Part shown: piece by piece, positions 34,130 through 45,838 of the stretch | Layout of the letters: every line of letters starts with the position of its first letter | Numbering within the stretch: position 1 is the first letter of the stretch | Origin: Callipepla californica brunnescens | Taxonomy: Eukaryota > Chordata > Aves > Galliformes > Odontophoridae | Assembly (NCBI GenBank): GCA_023055505.1 | Contig: JALIRH010000031.1 | Location: 1,820,485-1,884,484 of the forward strand | Direction: 5' to 3' | DNA length: 64,000 nt | Notes under the pieces: model-generated | What the model was told of the DNA's origin: nothing | The model's input: only the letters and a program-made list of their open reading frames with translations | The model's database searches: none | Made by a program: the position numbers and the translations under genes

Positions 34130-36722
34130 ATTACAATGATATTTGATTTATAGCACAACAGTTGTGCTAGGGGAACTTAGTTTGCATCCAGCACATTTGG
34201 GCATCTGTACTTCATTTTGAATTTACAGTTCTCCTGTTTCAAGGTGGGTCGATTAAGAATACTTTAAGAAATAAATAAATAAATAAATAAATGGAATATT
34301 ATAATGGCTGAAGTGAATAAACTCTTCTGAAACCCAAGGAGGTATGCTTGCTGATTTTAACAAATCTGTGTCTATTTGCCACAATATTCATAAATCTTAG
34401 TTTCCATGTAGATTCAGTTGGAAGTAATTTAAAACTTCCTATTTCCTTAGCACGTTTTTTTTTTTAACTTTTGTCTAATATGTGCTTCTATTTAATAAGT
34501 CTTCACAGAGTAATGCAAAACATCATACTTTGCATTGTGTTATAATTCACCATTAGTACGTCCTGTTCTTTTATGTGCTTTGTAAATTCAGCTCCAAATT
34601 GATGCATTTCCTTTTTGATTTGAGGATTTTACTCTGTTAAGATCTGGTGAGGGGGCTAACTACAATCCCAGTTATGCAAAGATTATTTTGCTATGAAATT
34701 TTGTACCACTATCTAAATCCAGTGCACTCAGTTCAGCTTTTCATCATCAGAATATTGTATACAGGTACCTTGGGTTTGTACAGCACTCTTGGTAACTTTT
34801 TTTTTTCCATAATATCTGATTCACTTACTGCACATGAGCTCTTGATCTTTTATCTTAAGTGAAAACATTTCTGTGACTTCAAAGTAACATGAATCTCAGA
34901 AAGATATGTTCCTAGAAAGGTTCTTGTCTACTTTTTTTAGACATATCCCAGAAATTATCTGGAATATAAAATTTATGTGGCAACATTTGTGTACAACCTT
35001 AATTCCACTATAACACTAAATCTCTCTGCACAGGTTGGACAAGCAAAGAGCTTATGTGTCCACAACTTATTATTACCAGAGAGATTAATCAAAGAAAATC
35101 TTATGGAAACCCATTTATTTATTTTTACCACTATTAGCGCCATATTAATTATATTAAGTTTTCTCATCCAATGAAGGGATTTCCCTGCATTTTCATCTAT
35201 CATTAAGTCAGATTTAGTAGTCTGTGGTTAAGCAAGAAACACTCTAGCAACAATGTCTGTACAAAAAAAAAAAAAAGCAGTAATCTTTTACACACAAATG
35301 TACACACACAACTATAATAGTATTTTTTAGTTTCAGAATTTGTTTGATACAGAACAAACTGGTTGTTTCTTCTAAAGCTATTAATTTGAAAAGAGGAATT
35401 TTACAAGCACTGAAAAATTGTTATCACCAAAGAACTGGAAATATAATATGCATTTTATGAGTAACAGTTAAAAATGGATAGATGAGTTTCTTGACTCAAT
35501 GTGATATACCAGATACATGTTTCTACAGGAATGCAATTGACATTTTCAGTAGGCTTAAGATGGGGAAGACCCGAAGGACTATTAAATAATGAATAAAATA
35601 TCACCACCAATGATGAGATATTCATGATGCTGTTTACTGCCATGACCTCAAAGAGTCTCTTCTGAAAATATACTAGATACCAGAAGTAGATAATTTATCA
35701 AATTTTTAACACATCAAACATGTATGGAGGCAAAAGCTCCATTACAGCTTTGTCTTTGCTACAGTTATATTAATTTCCTACTGAAAAGTGCACGATTGAA
35801 AGAAATATTACTGTTTCAGATTTTATTCAAAATAATATTTCATTATAAGTAGGAGATGAACCAATTCTTTCTGTTTTCATCATTTAGGAATATTTTTCAC
35901 TCACACTTAGCTTATTGCATTCATTTTTGCAAACTCCTCAATCCATTAACTAATACCTGATAAAGTAAGAACGTTCCAAGAGAAAATCTTGCTCGTTACT
36001 AAATCATCAGTTAACAAACTCTCAAAGTTTGTAACTTGGACTTCTTACTGACAAAAGTGAGAAGACCAGTGTGACCAGCAAATTCAGGATTTTCAGAGTG
36101 TATTAGGTATTCAAAAGAAATTTCAGTCCACTGTTTTTATTATTACTACTGAATCTATAGTAGGAAATGGTAAGAGGTAGAGAGAAGGGAGTTATCTGCC
36201 ATTGCATCTTCCTATGCTTCTGGCTAAAGCTCTAATCTGCCAGTATTCACACATTATTAATGATTTATATCTGAATCTATTCCTGTAACTCTCAAAATGG
36301 ATTAGATAATATGCAAGCTTAAGAGAAGGGCAGTGTTTACACTCTAATTATTAAAAAATATAATTACTGTCTCATTCATGGTAGAATGAAATGTCAACTC
36401 CAGTGATCAAGCAAATATTTGGGCCATATACACAGAAATCGTCAGATATGAAGATTTGGGTATTCTGCAGGACAACTTTCTTCTGTAATGTAGAACCTCT
36501 GAAAAAAAAAAGTTAATATTTTTGAAGGAAAACAAAAAGATTTCAAAAGATAATTGAAAAGATAATTTGAATTTTTCATGTAAACTATAGAAACTACAGT
36601 ATTTTTGCAATTGTGTGTTTCCTGGGGCAGTATGTAATGAATGATTAAGAAGGAAAGGCAGTAAAGTGAGTCTGAAATGAAACTCACATACCTGTGATAA
36701 CAGGCCTTGCATAACATTTAAA
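34130..36722. other. Unique-looking AT-rich DNA, no gene seen
   Basis: About 2.6 kb with an (AAAT)n tract and scattered A- and T-runs. Short frames only; no recognised element. Confidence 0.55.
34269..34292 (+). repeat. (AAAT)n microsatellite
   Basis: About six tandem AAAT units. Confidence 0.92.
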
Positions 36723-37686
36723 AAGTCATGGCTGTCAGTTAATGTCCAAGGTCAGTGTCACACACATTTTTAAGAAGGGTGGAAATCATGATCCAGGGAA
36801 CTGCCAACCTGTCAGCCTCACCTCTGTGCCAGGGAATATCATGGAACAAATCTTTCTGGAAGCTAAGGCATATGTATGTGCTATGAGAATAGAGGATGGT
36901 GATGCAGGACAACCAGCGTGGCTTCACCAGGGGCAGGTTCTGCCTGACCAAACTAGTGGCCTTCTATGATGGTGTAGCTGCAACAACAGACAAGAGGAGA
37001 GCCATTGATATTATCTATTTGAACTTCAGTGATGCTTTGGGCATGGTTCTTCAGCAGTATGCCCTTGCAACCCAGAAAGACGGTCTATCCTGGGCTACAT
37101 CTAAAGAGGTTGGTTGATCAAGGGAGGTGATCCTAACCCTCTACTCTGTGCTGGTGAGACCTCATCTGGAGTACTGTGTCAGTTCTGGGCTCCCCAGTAC
37201 AAAAAAGACAGGGAACTCCTGGAAAGAGTCCAGTGGAGGGCTCAAAGGCGATAGAGGGCCTGCAACATCTCCACTGTGAGGAAAGTCTGAAAGACCTGGT
37301 TCTGATCAGTCTTGAGAAAAGAAGACTCAGAGGGGATCTGATCCTTGTCTATAAATATCTGAGGTACAGGAAGCAAAGGACCAAGGCCATACTCTTCTCA
37401 GTGGCACGTGGTGATAGGATGAGGGAAAATGGCCACAAACTGAAGCATTGGAAGTTCTGCACAAATGTGTGTAAGAAAGTCTTCACAGTAAGGGTGACAG
37501 AACACTGGAACAGGCTGCCCAGAGATGCAATGGAGTCTCCTTCTCTGGAGGCATCCAAGACCCTCCTGGACACCTACCTGTGCAACCTGGGCTAGGGAGC
37601 GGCTTTGGCAGGGGGGTTGGACTAGACGATCTCTAGAGGTCCTTTCCAACCCCTACAGTTCTGTGATTGATTCCGTGATTCCGTAA
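36723..37686 (+). mobile_element. CR1 LINE, RT part to 3' end with internal deletion
   Basis: Sense CR1 starting in the RT region (AAGTCATGGCTGTCAGTTAA). NCQPVSLTSVPGNIMEQIF lies at about 36801-36855, then GFTRGRFCLTKLVAFYDGV and the LNFSDALGMV version of motif A (about 36915-37045). A deletion then removes motifs B-D: at about 37055-37090 the sequence jumps to the region preceding LVRPHLEYC. The C-terminal frame (37176-37595) is intact for 139 codons and includes the EHWNRLPRDAMESPSLEASK block. The element ends with the octamer region TTCTGTGATTGATTCCGTG near 37660-37680. It is not a functional enzyme. Confidence 0.9.
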
Positions 37687-37689
37687 CTT

Positions 37690-37868
37690 GGCACTAGGTG
37701 CTTTTAAAGCTCTTACAGTTGGCTTCAGCTTGTCCAGAATCCTTTGTATAGCCTTCCTATCTTCAGGCAGACTGACACTTCTTTCCAGCTTGGTGTCATC
37801 TGCAAACTTAATGAGGATGCACTCAGTCCCCTCATCCAGATTGTCAACAAGGAAATTGAATAGAGCCA
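37690..37868 (-). mobile_element. CR1 LINE fragment, antisense, wedged between two sense CR1 copies
   Basis: The plus strand reads a CAGCTTGTCCAGAATCC stretch, TATAGCCTTCCTATCTTCAG, CTTGGTGTCATCTGCAAACT and TGAGGATGCACTCAGTCCCC with ATCCAGATTGTCAACAAGG. This is the reverse complement of the RT motif C neighbourhood of CR1 (the [15 protein letters not shown] area and beyond). Both ends are internal to the element, so it is either an inverted piece of a neighbouring CR1 or a CR1 interrupted by later events. Confidence 0.8.
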
Positions 37869-39082
37869 GTCATGTTTGATAAATCTGGACTTTTATGATG
37901 TATTAGCAGCATCAGTGGACAAAAGAAGAGCAACTGAAGTCATCTACCTGGACTTCTGCAAGGCCTTTGACATGGTCCCGTAGCAAATTCTTACCTGTAA
38001 AATGGAGAGACATAGATTTGAAGAGTGGACTGTTCAGTGAATAGAGTTGATTGAATGGTCACTCTAGAGGGTCTGTGTCCAAATGGAGGCTAGAGATGAG
38101 TGCTGTCCCTCTCAGATCTTTCTTGGCTCCAGTGCTCTTATTAACATTTTTATCAATGACAGAATAGACAGTTGGACCAAGTGCACTTTCAGCAAGTTTA
38201 CTTAACAACACTAAGATGAGTGGTGCAGTTGCTGTCACAGAAGGCTTTCCATCCAAGGGGTCCTGAACAAGCTTAGTTAAGTGGGCCCACGTTAATCTTA
38301 TGCAGTTCAACAAGGCCAAATACAAGGTGCTGCACCTGGGTTGGGGCAATCCCAGATATGTGTATGATCAGGGAGAAGAACTCATTGAGACCAACCCAGT
38401 GGAGAAAGATTTGGGGACTGTGATGAAAAGAACGCTTGACTCAAGCCAGTGTTAGCAAGCAGCCCAAAAGGCTAACTATATCCTAGGCTAGATCATAAGA
38501 GGGGCAGCCACCAATGTGAGGGATGTGATTACTACCCTCCACCATGCCATCTTGTGTCTCCACCTAAACTGTATGCACATCTAGGGCCCCAGTGTAAGGT
38601 GGATCTGTTGGAGTGGGTCCAGAGAAGGGACACAAAGATGATCAAAGGGCTGGAGTACCCTTCCCACCAAGGGAAGGTGAGAGAGTGGGGCTTGTTCAGC
38701 CTGGAGAACACAGAGCTTCAGTAGGACCTCATTGCAGCTTTCCAGAATATTCGTCTGTAAAGGGAATTTATAAGCAGGAGGTAAAATGACTTTTTACACT
38801 ACCTAATAGTGATAGGACAAGGGGGAATGGTTTAAAATTAAAAGAGGAGAGATTTAGATTAGAAGTTAAGAAAAAATTCAGGGGATGTTGAGGCACTGGA
38901 ACAGGTTGCCCAGGAAAGTTATGGATGCGCCATCTCTGGAGGTGTTCAAGACCATGCTGAAAGGGGTCCTAGGCAACCTGAGCTAGTGTGTGGCAAACCT
39001 TTTCATTGCTGGGGGATTAGAATTGGGTAATCCATACTAACTCCTATGATTCTCTATAACATTCTATGATTCTGTGATAGCT
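37869..39082 (+). mobile_element. CR1 LINE, RT part to 3' end, degenerate
   Basis: Sense CR1 starting at RT motif A (VIYLDFCKAFDMV at about 37939-37978). It runs through VPLRSFLAPVLLLTFLSMTE-like decayed motif B/C (about 38105-38165), QFNKAKYKVLHLGWGNP in broken frames (about 38305-38350) and the SQQPKRLTIS region, to the C-terminal block GGAACAGGTTGCCCAGGAAA (about 38898-38917). It ends in GATTCTCTATAACATTCTAT and GATTCTGTGATAG at 39050-39080. Many stops and small indels mark it as old. Confidence 0.9.
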
Positions 39083-40140
39083 AGTGGGTCTGCAATACAT
39101 CAGGACATGTAGGAAGTTCTGCATACCACAATCAAGTTGTGAAATTGATCATCAATCAAGCCAAATGAGTAAGGACTCTCTGGCATGAAGGATGATGACT
39201 GAGGTATGGGGAGGCCTGACAGAGTCTTGACTATTTCATTCTGCATCAAATGTGCCAAGGCAAACTCCACTTTCTTAAATGGTGGAAGTGATTGTTGTGC
39301 AGCTGTTACATATCCTATGACAAATATCACTATCTGAAACATCATCCTGAGCCTTGGAAAACAAAGTTTGAAGCAATGTAGTACCCAGAAACAATTGAGT
39401 CAGACAATGACATTTATTTCAGAAACAACATCATAGGTACATGAAGCAAGGAAAATTACATTGTTTGGGTATGTCACATGACTTGTGCAACAGTGTCCAG
39501 GAAAACTGAAGATTCAATGTACTTATAAAACCCATATAGGTAGCCACAGGTGCAGGATATTCAAGCAGTGGCATGCAAATTCAGCAGCAGACACTTGACT
39601 GATTAACACTGCAGAATCCATTAAATGACTTGTCTCAGGCCAGACAAAACCCTTACATACTGTGGAAGGAAGTGAAGTCCCTGTGGTGAATATAAGCAAC
39701 TGTTAGCAACATACTATAGTTACACCTTCCTTGGTGAAAGGCAAACCCATTCACAGGTTTGCTTTCACTCCAGAATCTCAGTTACTTGGTGCATAAAAAG
39801 GATGTGGAAATCTGATGTGTGTCTCAAGGAAATTTAACCTCAGTAGAAAATGGCCCATTATTTGTGTTGTATAATACCACTGTGCTTTAGATCTTTGACC
39901 AAAACAGTGTTCAGAACTCAATGTTCTTTTGCTGTTGGGGAATTGTTCTTGCACAGTGGCAGTGCATTCTCTGTGTCTCAATCAGTTCCATTCTGCTAGT
40001 AGAGGGAAATGCTGTCAATACTGAAGGCCAGAAGTAATCGAATCATAGATATATTCCATACTGTATGATAAAAAAGGCATCCCAAAGTTAGCTTTGTTTG
40101 TGGACTGGCTACTGGATAGGGTCCTCTGGAGGTAAGCGGG
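39083..40140. other. Unique-looking DNA, no gene seen
   Basis: About 1 kb. A minus-strand frame at 39100-39345 starts with a hydrophobic stretch but has no recognised domain or supporting context. Confidence 0.5.
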
Positions 40141-40176
40141 TTTTTTTTTTTGTTTTTGTTTTTGTTTTTGTTTTTT
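40141..40176 (+). repeat. (TTTTTG)n microsatellite
   Basis: A T11 run followed by four TTTTTG-like units at the left edge of an LTR fragment. Confidence 0.92.
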
Positions 40177-40189
40177 GCATCGTTTGGAT

Positions 40190-40344
40190 TCTTTCATTTT
40201 TCCTTCAACTATTAAACTCTGTTTATCCCAACTAACAAGTTTTCTTGCTTTCACTCTAAAGATTCACTTTCCTAGCCTTATCCGAGGGTGCAGGAGAGAG
40301 CAGCTGTGTGGGACTTGGCTGTCTTCCTGATTTAACACGTCACA
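40190..40344 (+). mobile_element. Avian ERVL-like LTR fragment, sense, R/U5 end
   Basis: A CTATTAAACTCTGTTTATCC block (polyadenylation-signal-like ATTAAA at about 40210) is followed by CAACTAACAAGTTTTCTTGC and, near the end, GCAGCTGTGTGGGACTTGGC and TTTAACACGTCACA. This is the U5 end of the same avian LTR type that appears antisense at 7369-8800, 16493-16690 and 63494-63545. The U3 and TATA parts are missing. Confidence 0.7.
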
Positions 40345-41536
40345 ATTGTTAGCTACAAGTGCAGTATTTCTACATTTATTGTATTATTTAGAAACATTCT
40401 GAGAAACACAACTTTCAATTGTTTATTTTCCCTCTAGCCCAGAAAATAAGCAAACATTTTATACACAGCAAAAGCTTTAGAAAATTTATGTTAACGTGTT
40501 GAGAGTTAGGTGGCAATAGCAGATGTATCCTCCCTTTCCTATAAAATGCCTTTTATTTTACATTTTTGGGAAAAATTAGCTAACAAAAATTTGCCAAATC
40601 AAAAACAAATAGATAAATAAATAAATAAAAGGCAATGGATAGGATCTGAGCCAGAAAGACCATTGTTTATAAAGATTTATATGAGAGGAAATTATTAAAA
40701 AAGTGGAACACTGTCTCAAATCACTGCAATAATGCCATAATTACAGTAGAAGAATAATCTGTAGTTTGAAAACTTACAGACAACTGTTAATTGAAGAAGT
40801 TATTGCAATAAACTTATCAAGATCAGTTTGTACGCACTTATATGCACACACACATTTATATACACATGAGAAATAAAGGTTAAATAATTTTCAGTAAGAT
40901 TTATTGGATGAAATACTAAAGATTATTTAAACAAGCTTTTCTGTTTATTACATAAGAATGTTTGTGGAAATACACTGGCTAAATTAAACCCTATAGACAA
41001 CATATGAGTAGCTGGCCTATACTCTTTCCTTGTAAGTTACCATATGTGACTTGTTTTTTGTTGATATACAGCAAATTGAATAAATGACAGTGTCTTAAAT
41101 AAATGTTATCTCAATTTGTGGTATGCTCAGTCATTTAGAGAAAAAAATTACAATTTAACTGAAATGTCTGTGTTTCTTTACCATCAGATTAAATGGTCAT
41201 ACTTGTAGGAATTACTTCTGGAAGTCAGGCTTTAATAGCCCTTTCCCAGCTTTAGAATGAATTAAAAAATTCATCTAGGAGGTGGTTATTCCTCTTTGAG
41301 AATATTCTTTGTGAATTTTGAGGCCACAAAACATATAAGCATATAGAATAGCAAAGTTCTTTCCTTCAGATTTAAGTGACAGAACAGAGATATTGGCTGT
41401 CCATTGTGTTTCTTCAGTGTTTTGGTGGTGATGGTGGTGGTGTTTTTTTTTTTTTGTTTTTGTTTTTGTTTTTACACAACATACAAAATTTCATTTTTAA
41501 AAAGAAACAGGAAATCTGTTTAAGTATGTTCATTGC
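40345..41536. other. Unique-looking AT-rich DNA, no gene seen
   Basis: Contains an AAAT run near 40611-40629 and a GGT/GAT-rich patch with a T-rich tract at 41424-41472. No element recognised. Confidence 0.5.
41424..41472 (+). repeat. (GGT)n patch followed by T13 and (TTTTTG)n
   Basis: About six GGT-like triplets, then a 13-base T run, then short TTTTTG units. Confidence 0.88.
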
Positions 41537-41625
41537 TGTCATGGTTTTGTGGTTTCTGTTGTGTTGCTGATATTCCACATCATGACATCATGTACTATAT
41601 TGAGAGTTAGAGAGTTAACTGCCAA
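41537..41625 (+). mobile_element. LTR fragment of the TGTCATGG family, sense, copy E
   Basis: Only the first ~90 bp of the LTR remain: TGTCATGGTTTTGTGGTTTC, then GATATTCCACATCATGACAT and a CATGTACTATATTGAGAG block ending at GAGTTAACTGCC. The order matches the 5' end of copy C. Confidence 0.72.
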
Positions 41626-44600
41626 TCAAGTATGGAAAATCTGGAAGGTAAAAACATTCAGCTTTGTTGTGGAGGAGATGCACAGTTTGATCTCATTGGC
41701 CTAACACAATTGTTGGTTTCCTCATATTTGAATATTCGTTTAGGTTTTATCCATAAGACTGACATTTATTGTTCTATACATACCAGAAGAATATCAGATC
41801 TTTGAAAAATAGGTTAGACAGTCCTAGTAAAAACCTAGATCCTGATTCCTGATGAGCTGCAACAATTATTAGATAACAAGAGGAGAAAGAACCTGAAGCA
41901 GTTCATCTACCAGCTTTAGAATCATCTTAATGGAAAATAGGATGCTTGAACAAATATCACCAAGAAGTCTGACTGCTTACAAATCTCTGAGGGTATGAGG
42001 AAGGACCATCTTTACATCCAGAATAGAATGATAGAAAAGGAAGGAATGCCGTCTTGAGTACCATCTGAAATTATTTTAAATTTATTTTTCATTGAGAAAG
42101 ATTTCAGAAAATCAGAGGCTGTGGTAGGAAAACTTGAATGGAAATCTAAATTTAATCTGAATTGACAAGGACAGGACTTGTGGTCACCAAGCTCCTGAAG
42201 ACACACCTCTTCATTTCCACAATCTGTTGCAGATGCAGGAAGAATAATTATGTACTTAATTCAATTTGCTCCATTTACCCATCTCCCACTAGACCAGATC
42301 AGGTTACTATCATGTCTCAAGTAGCAGGAGAAGAAGCGCTGTAGAATAATCTTTCCTCTCAATTACTAATTTTTTTCTGAGGAACATACCTGAAACATCA
42401 AAGGAAAAACATTTCCAGTTTATGGGAGCTGGGATCCACCTGCATCCTGTACTTTAGAACAACTATCTTGTGACTGAAAATGATACCTAATTCCATACTG
42501 GACTTATGAGAGGTGATCTAGATGCAATAGAGAAAGGCTCTGAGATACTGGAGTTGAATGTTTAAAATGCAGCACCAGAATATAAGAAAAGAAGCATTGA
42601 TAGAACCAGGAATCTAGCAAAATTAAAAAATAGGATTAGCAAGCATGACTTCATTTCCCCAAACAGTCTCCTATTTGCACATTTGAATTCAGTATTTTAA
42701 TTTGATTTCTTGCAGTTCCATAAATATCCTAACGCTTTCACTCACAGCACTTGAAATCTAGATTAAGCAGTTACCTGAAGGTCAAGGAAATTTAGGTACA
42801 GGAATGAAAATCCTGGTATTAACCTAAACAATCTATATTGTCTTTAAGTATGGATTTAAATCAGATTTTTTTCGTTGTTGTTTAAATTCATACCGTCAAT
42901 GGGTCTATATGCTTTTAGAACTGAAATATAAAAATCTCTGATTAACTAGCTCTTCCAAAACCAAAAAAACACAGAAATATGCTCTAGCCAGTCAAGACTG
43001 TGTGTCTCTGATTATTTAATTGTGATGAATAATGAGAAGGAGACTGTTTGGGTATTCTTTCTGTTCTACATTTAGCAGAGTGTTGTTTTTTTTCCCCCAA
43101 GAGCCTTTGAAAGAGCTTAAGCTTTAAATCACAATTTTTCTCTGATGAAAAGACGTTATGCCTCCCTCACTGACCTCTGTATTCACTACACAATACATTT
43201 ATACTTGCTTAGGAGCTTTGATTCAGAATGAACAAAGTAAAAGGGTATCTAACTCTTAATTGACTTAGGTGTGATATTTCCAACCCATTCATCAAAAAAA
43301 GTGGAGAAAAAGGCATTGTTTGGAATGAAAGATACTTATTATAACCCCTCTCTTAAGTATTGCTCACTTCTGTAGATGTGTTCTCTTTTCTCACCTCTCA
43401 ACTTTGCACATGTTTTTCATTTTACCTTTTATTCTCATCTTTTTCTTTTTTTACAGTAACTTCTGTTCACATGGTGTCTCTTCAATTTAGATGTAATTTA
43501 TTTTAATGTGCTGAAAACACATACTGCAGTAGGATACTTGAGCAATACAATACAATATGGATTGTTCAAATGCAGTTTACTTGTATATAGGATATCAGAT
43601 ATTTTCTCAGATAGGTGTTATACGAGTACTTTCAATGGAAAAAAAGTGGCACTAGAAGCTGTTTACTTTTTGGTGTATACTGAAATTAGTATCATCAAAG
43701 TCACTGGAGTTATTTCACATTTATTCAGGTCTGTGTGAGAACTGAATGTGCCAATAGTTTAATTTAATTAAGATTTTGCATATAAAAACAAGAAAGTCTA
43801 AATTTCCTTACTGCTGTATTGCAGTCTACTCTGTGACACAGAGCAATAAATCTAACACACCTCGTATGGAATACACAAAGCTTAGATGAAAACCAAACAG
43901 AAACAGACATCACTCTGTGAAAGTCAAGTGAAACTGGAACTTGGATTTTAAGGGTAGCTCATTCAGCTGGAGAGGAAATAAAGACAAACAAACAAATAAA
44001 TAATAATAAGATCACATGGGATTCAGAAAAACACAACTCCATTTAGTCTCACTCTTCACTTGCTAACTACATTTATAAGTTATGTATACCAATTGAATCC
44101 TGTGAAGTTACAAAGCTAATACAACTAAACAGTGAATTTTTGAAAATGATTTTAATAGCACCATTACTAATGTGAGAACTTAAGGTACACACAAGCTTAG
44201 GTACACTAAGTTTATTGACAGCAACAGAAGTAATATTTTAAAGTGGTTCTTCAATTATAAAGACTAATTGTAACAATTTACACTCACGTTTTGGAGAAAA
44301 ATATTCCCAAAAATAATCACTGACTCATATTCTATTATATTCTTTCTAATGTCTGCATATTCAAAATGCTGTAGTTCGGTTTTTAAATGCCCTGTTCTTC
44401 ACAGCTGATTCAGAAGCCAAGTTTAAAAACTATGGTGAATTCCCAGATCTTGCTATCTGTCATGCAGATAAAGATAAGAACATCAGCAAAGATGCCAGAG
44501 CTCTGGCATAGACTCTGATTTGACATTTATGGCTCTCCTTACTGACTTGGAAATGCAAGTATATTCACTACATTTGCTTACATCAAAATACTTCTCCCTT

Positions 44601-45147
44601 TGCAATGGATGTGCTTGTCCTGTCATTTTTTGCCATCACTCTTCCTATGATAGTGTTCAGGTGTTCACTGAGTATGTGGGTAATCATCTGCTGTTATTAT
44701 TTATTCACTATAAAATTAGGCATCATGAGCATTCAAGAATATGTTGTCAGTTATGTTCATTTAAATCCAGAATCATTCCTCCGAAGCTTGTGAAATTAAC
44801 CCAAAAATATATGTGTCAGACAAAAAATTTTCATTACTCTATGGGGAAAAAAAGAAAAAAGAAAAAAAAAAAGAAAAAAAAAGGATATTTCAAAGTAGTT
44901 AAAAAGTACAAAATTAAATTTACCTCTGATATATAAAGCAAAATATTACTTTAGCCATCTCCTGGTTCATCTTGTCTCCTTCTTGACATACTGTTGATGA
45001 CATAGACAATTACTTTGACTACATGAGAAAATTATTCTACAGAGAGACTACTAACTTTCAGAATTTACTTACTCTTTTTTTCAAGGTAAAAGGCATTATT
45101 TCTATAGGTACTTCAAGAGCACATATATAGGGTACAACAGATGCCTA
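41626..45147. other. Unique-looking DNA, no gene seen
   Basis: About 3.5 kb without a recognised transposon. Contains a short CAAA/AAAT run near 43983-44008 and an A-rich tract at 44847-44883. The 138-codon frame at 44520-44936 ends in a lysine run from that A-rich tract and has no domain. Confidence 0.5.
44847..44883 (+). repeat. A-rich (AAAAAAG)n-like tract
   Basis: A tract of A with four interspersed G, 37 bp long. Confidence 0.9.
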
Positions 45148-45215
45148 TAGAATCATAGAATCCTCAGATTTGGAAGGGATCTTTAAAAGTCAGCTAGTCT
45201 GATTCATCTGAAATG
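45148..45215 (-). mobile_element. CR1 3'-end remnant, antisense, at the edge of a purine satellite
   Basis: The plus strand reads TATAGAATCATAGAATCCTC, then TTTGGAAGGGATCTTTAAAA and GTCAGCTAGTCTGATTCATC. This is the reverse complement of the CR1 terminal block with its octamers. About 15 bp later the purine satellite starts. Confidence 0.88.
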
Positions 45216-45225
45216 AACAGGGATA

Positions 45226-45738
45226 TAGGGAAGGGGAAGGGGAAGGGGAAAGGGAAGGGGAGGGGAAGGGGAAAGGGAAGGGGAGGGGAGGGGAGGGGAG
45301 GGGAGGGGAGGGGGAGGGGAGGGGAGGGGAAAGGGAAAGGGAAAGGGAAAGGGAAAGGGAAAGGGAAAGGGAAAGGGAAAGGGAAAGGGAAAGGGAAAGG
45401 GAAAGGGAAAGGGAAAGGGAAAGGGAAAGGGAAAGGGAAAGGGAAAGGGAAAGGGAAAGGGAAAGGGAAAGGGAAAGGGAAAGGGAAAGGGAAAGGGAAA
45501 GGGAAAGGGAAAGGGAAAGGGAAAGGGAAAGGGAAAGGGAAAGGGGAAAGGGAAAGGGAAAGGGAAAGGGAAAGGGAAAGGGAAAGGGAAAGGGAAAGGG
45601 AAAGGGAAAGGGAAAGGGAAAGGGAAAGGGAAGGAAAGGGAAGGAAAGGGAAGGAAAGGGAAGGAAAGGGAAGGAAAGGGAAGGAAAGGGAAGGAAAGGG
45701 AAGGAAAGGGAAGGAAAGGGAAGGAAAGGGAAGGAAAG
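45226..45738 (+). repeat. Purine satellite: GGGGAA/GGGGA units, then (GGGAAA)n, then (GGGAAGGAAA)n
   Basis: About 513 bp of almost pure A/G on the plus strand. It has three zones: irregular GGGGAA and GGGGA units (45226-45330), a long near-perfect GGGAAA hexamer array (about 45331-45630, with one extra G at 45545), and a 10-bp GGGAAGGAAA array (about 45631-45738) that runs into the assembly gap. Runs of three G every six bases over about 300 bp could form stacked G-quadruplexes. The Lys-Gly and Pro-Phe/Ser-Leu frames across it are artefacts. True length is unknown because of the gap. Confidence 0.98.
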
Positions 45739-45838
45739 NNNNNNNNNNNNNNNNNNNNNNNNNNNNNNNNNNNNNNNNNNNNNNNNNNNNNNNNNNNNNN
45801 NNNNNNNNNNNNNNNNNNNNNNNNNNNNNNNNNNNNNN
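45739..45838. other. Assembly gap, 100 N
   Basis: Exactly 100 N. A round number like this is often a placeholder for a gap of unknown size. It sits at the right edge of the purine satellite, as expected where reads could not be extended. The sequence to the right (from GTGATACTAGG) is ordinary. Confidence 0.98.

Noticed and set aside
44520..44936. 138-codon plus-strand frame, Cys/His-containing
   Set aside because: Cys and His spacing does not fit a zinc finger, and its end is a poly-lysine from an A-rich tract.
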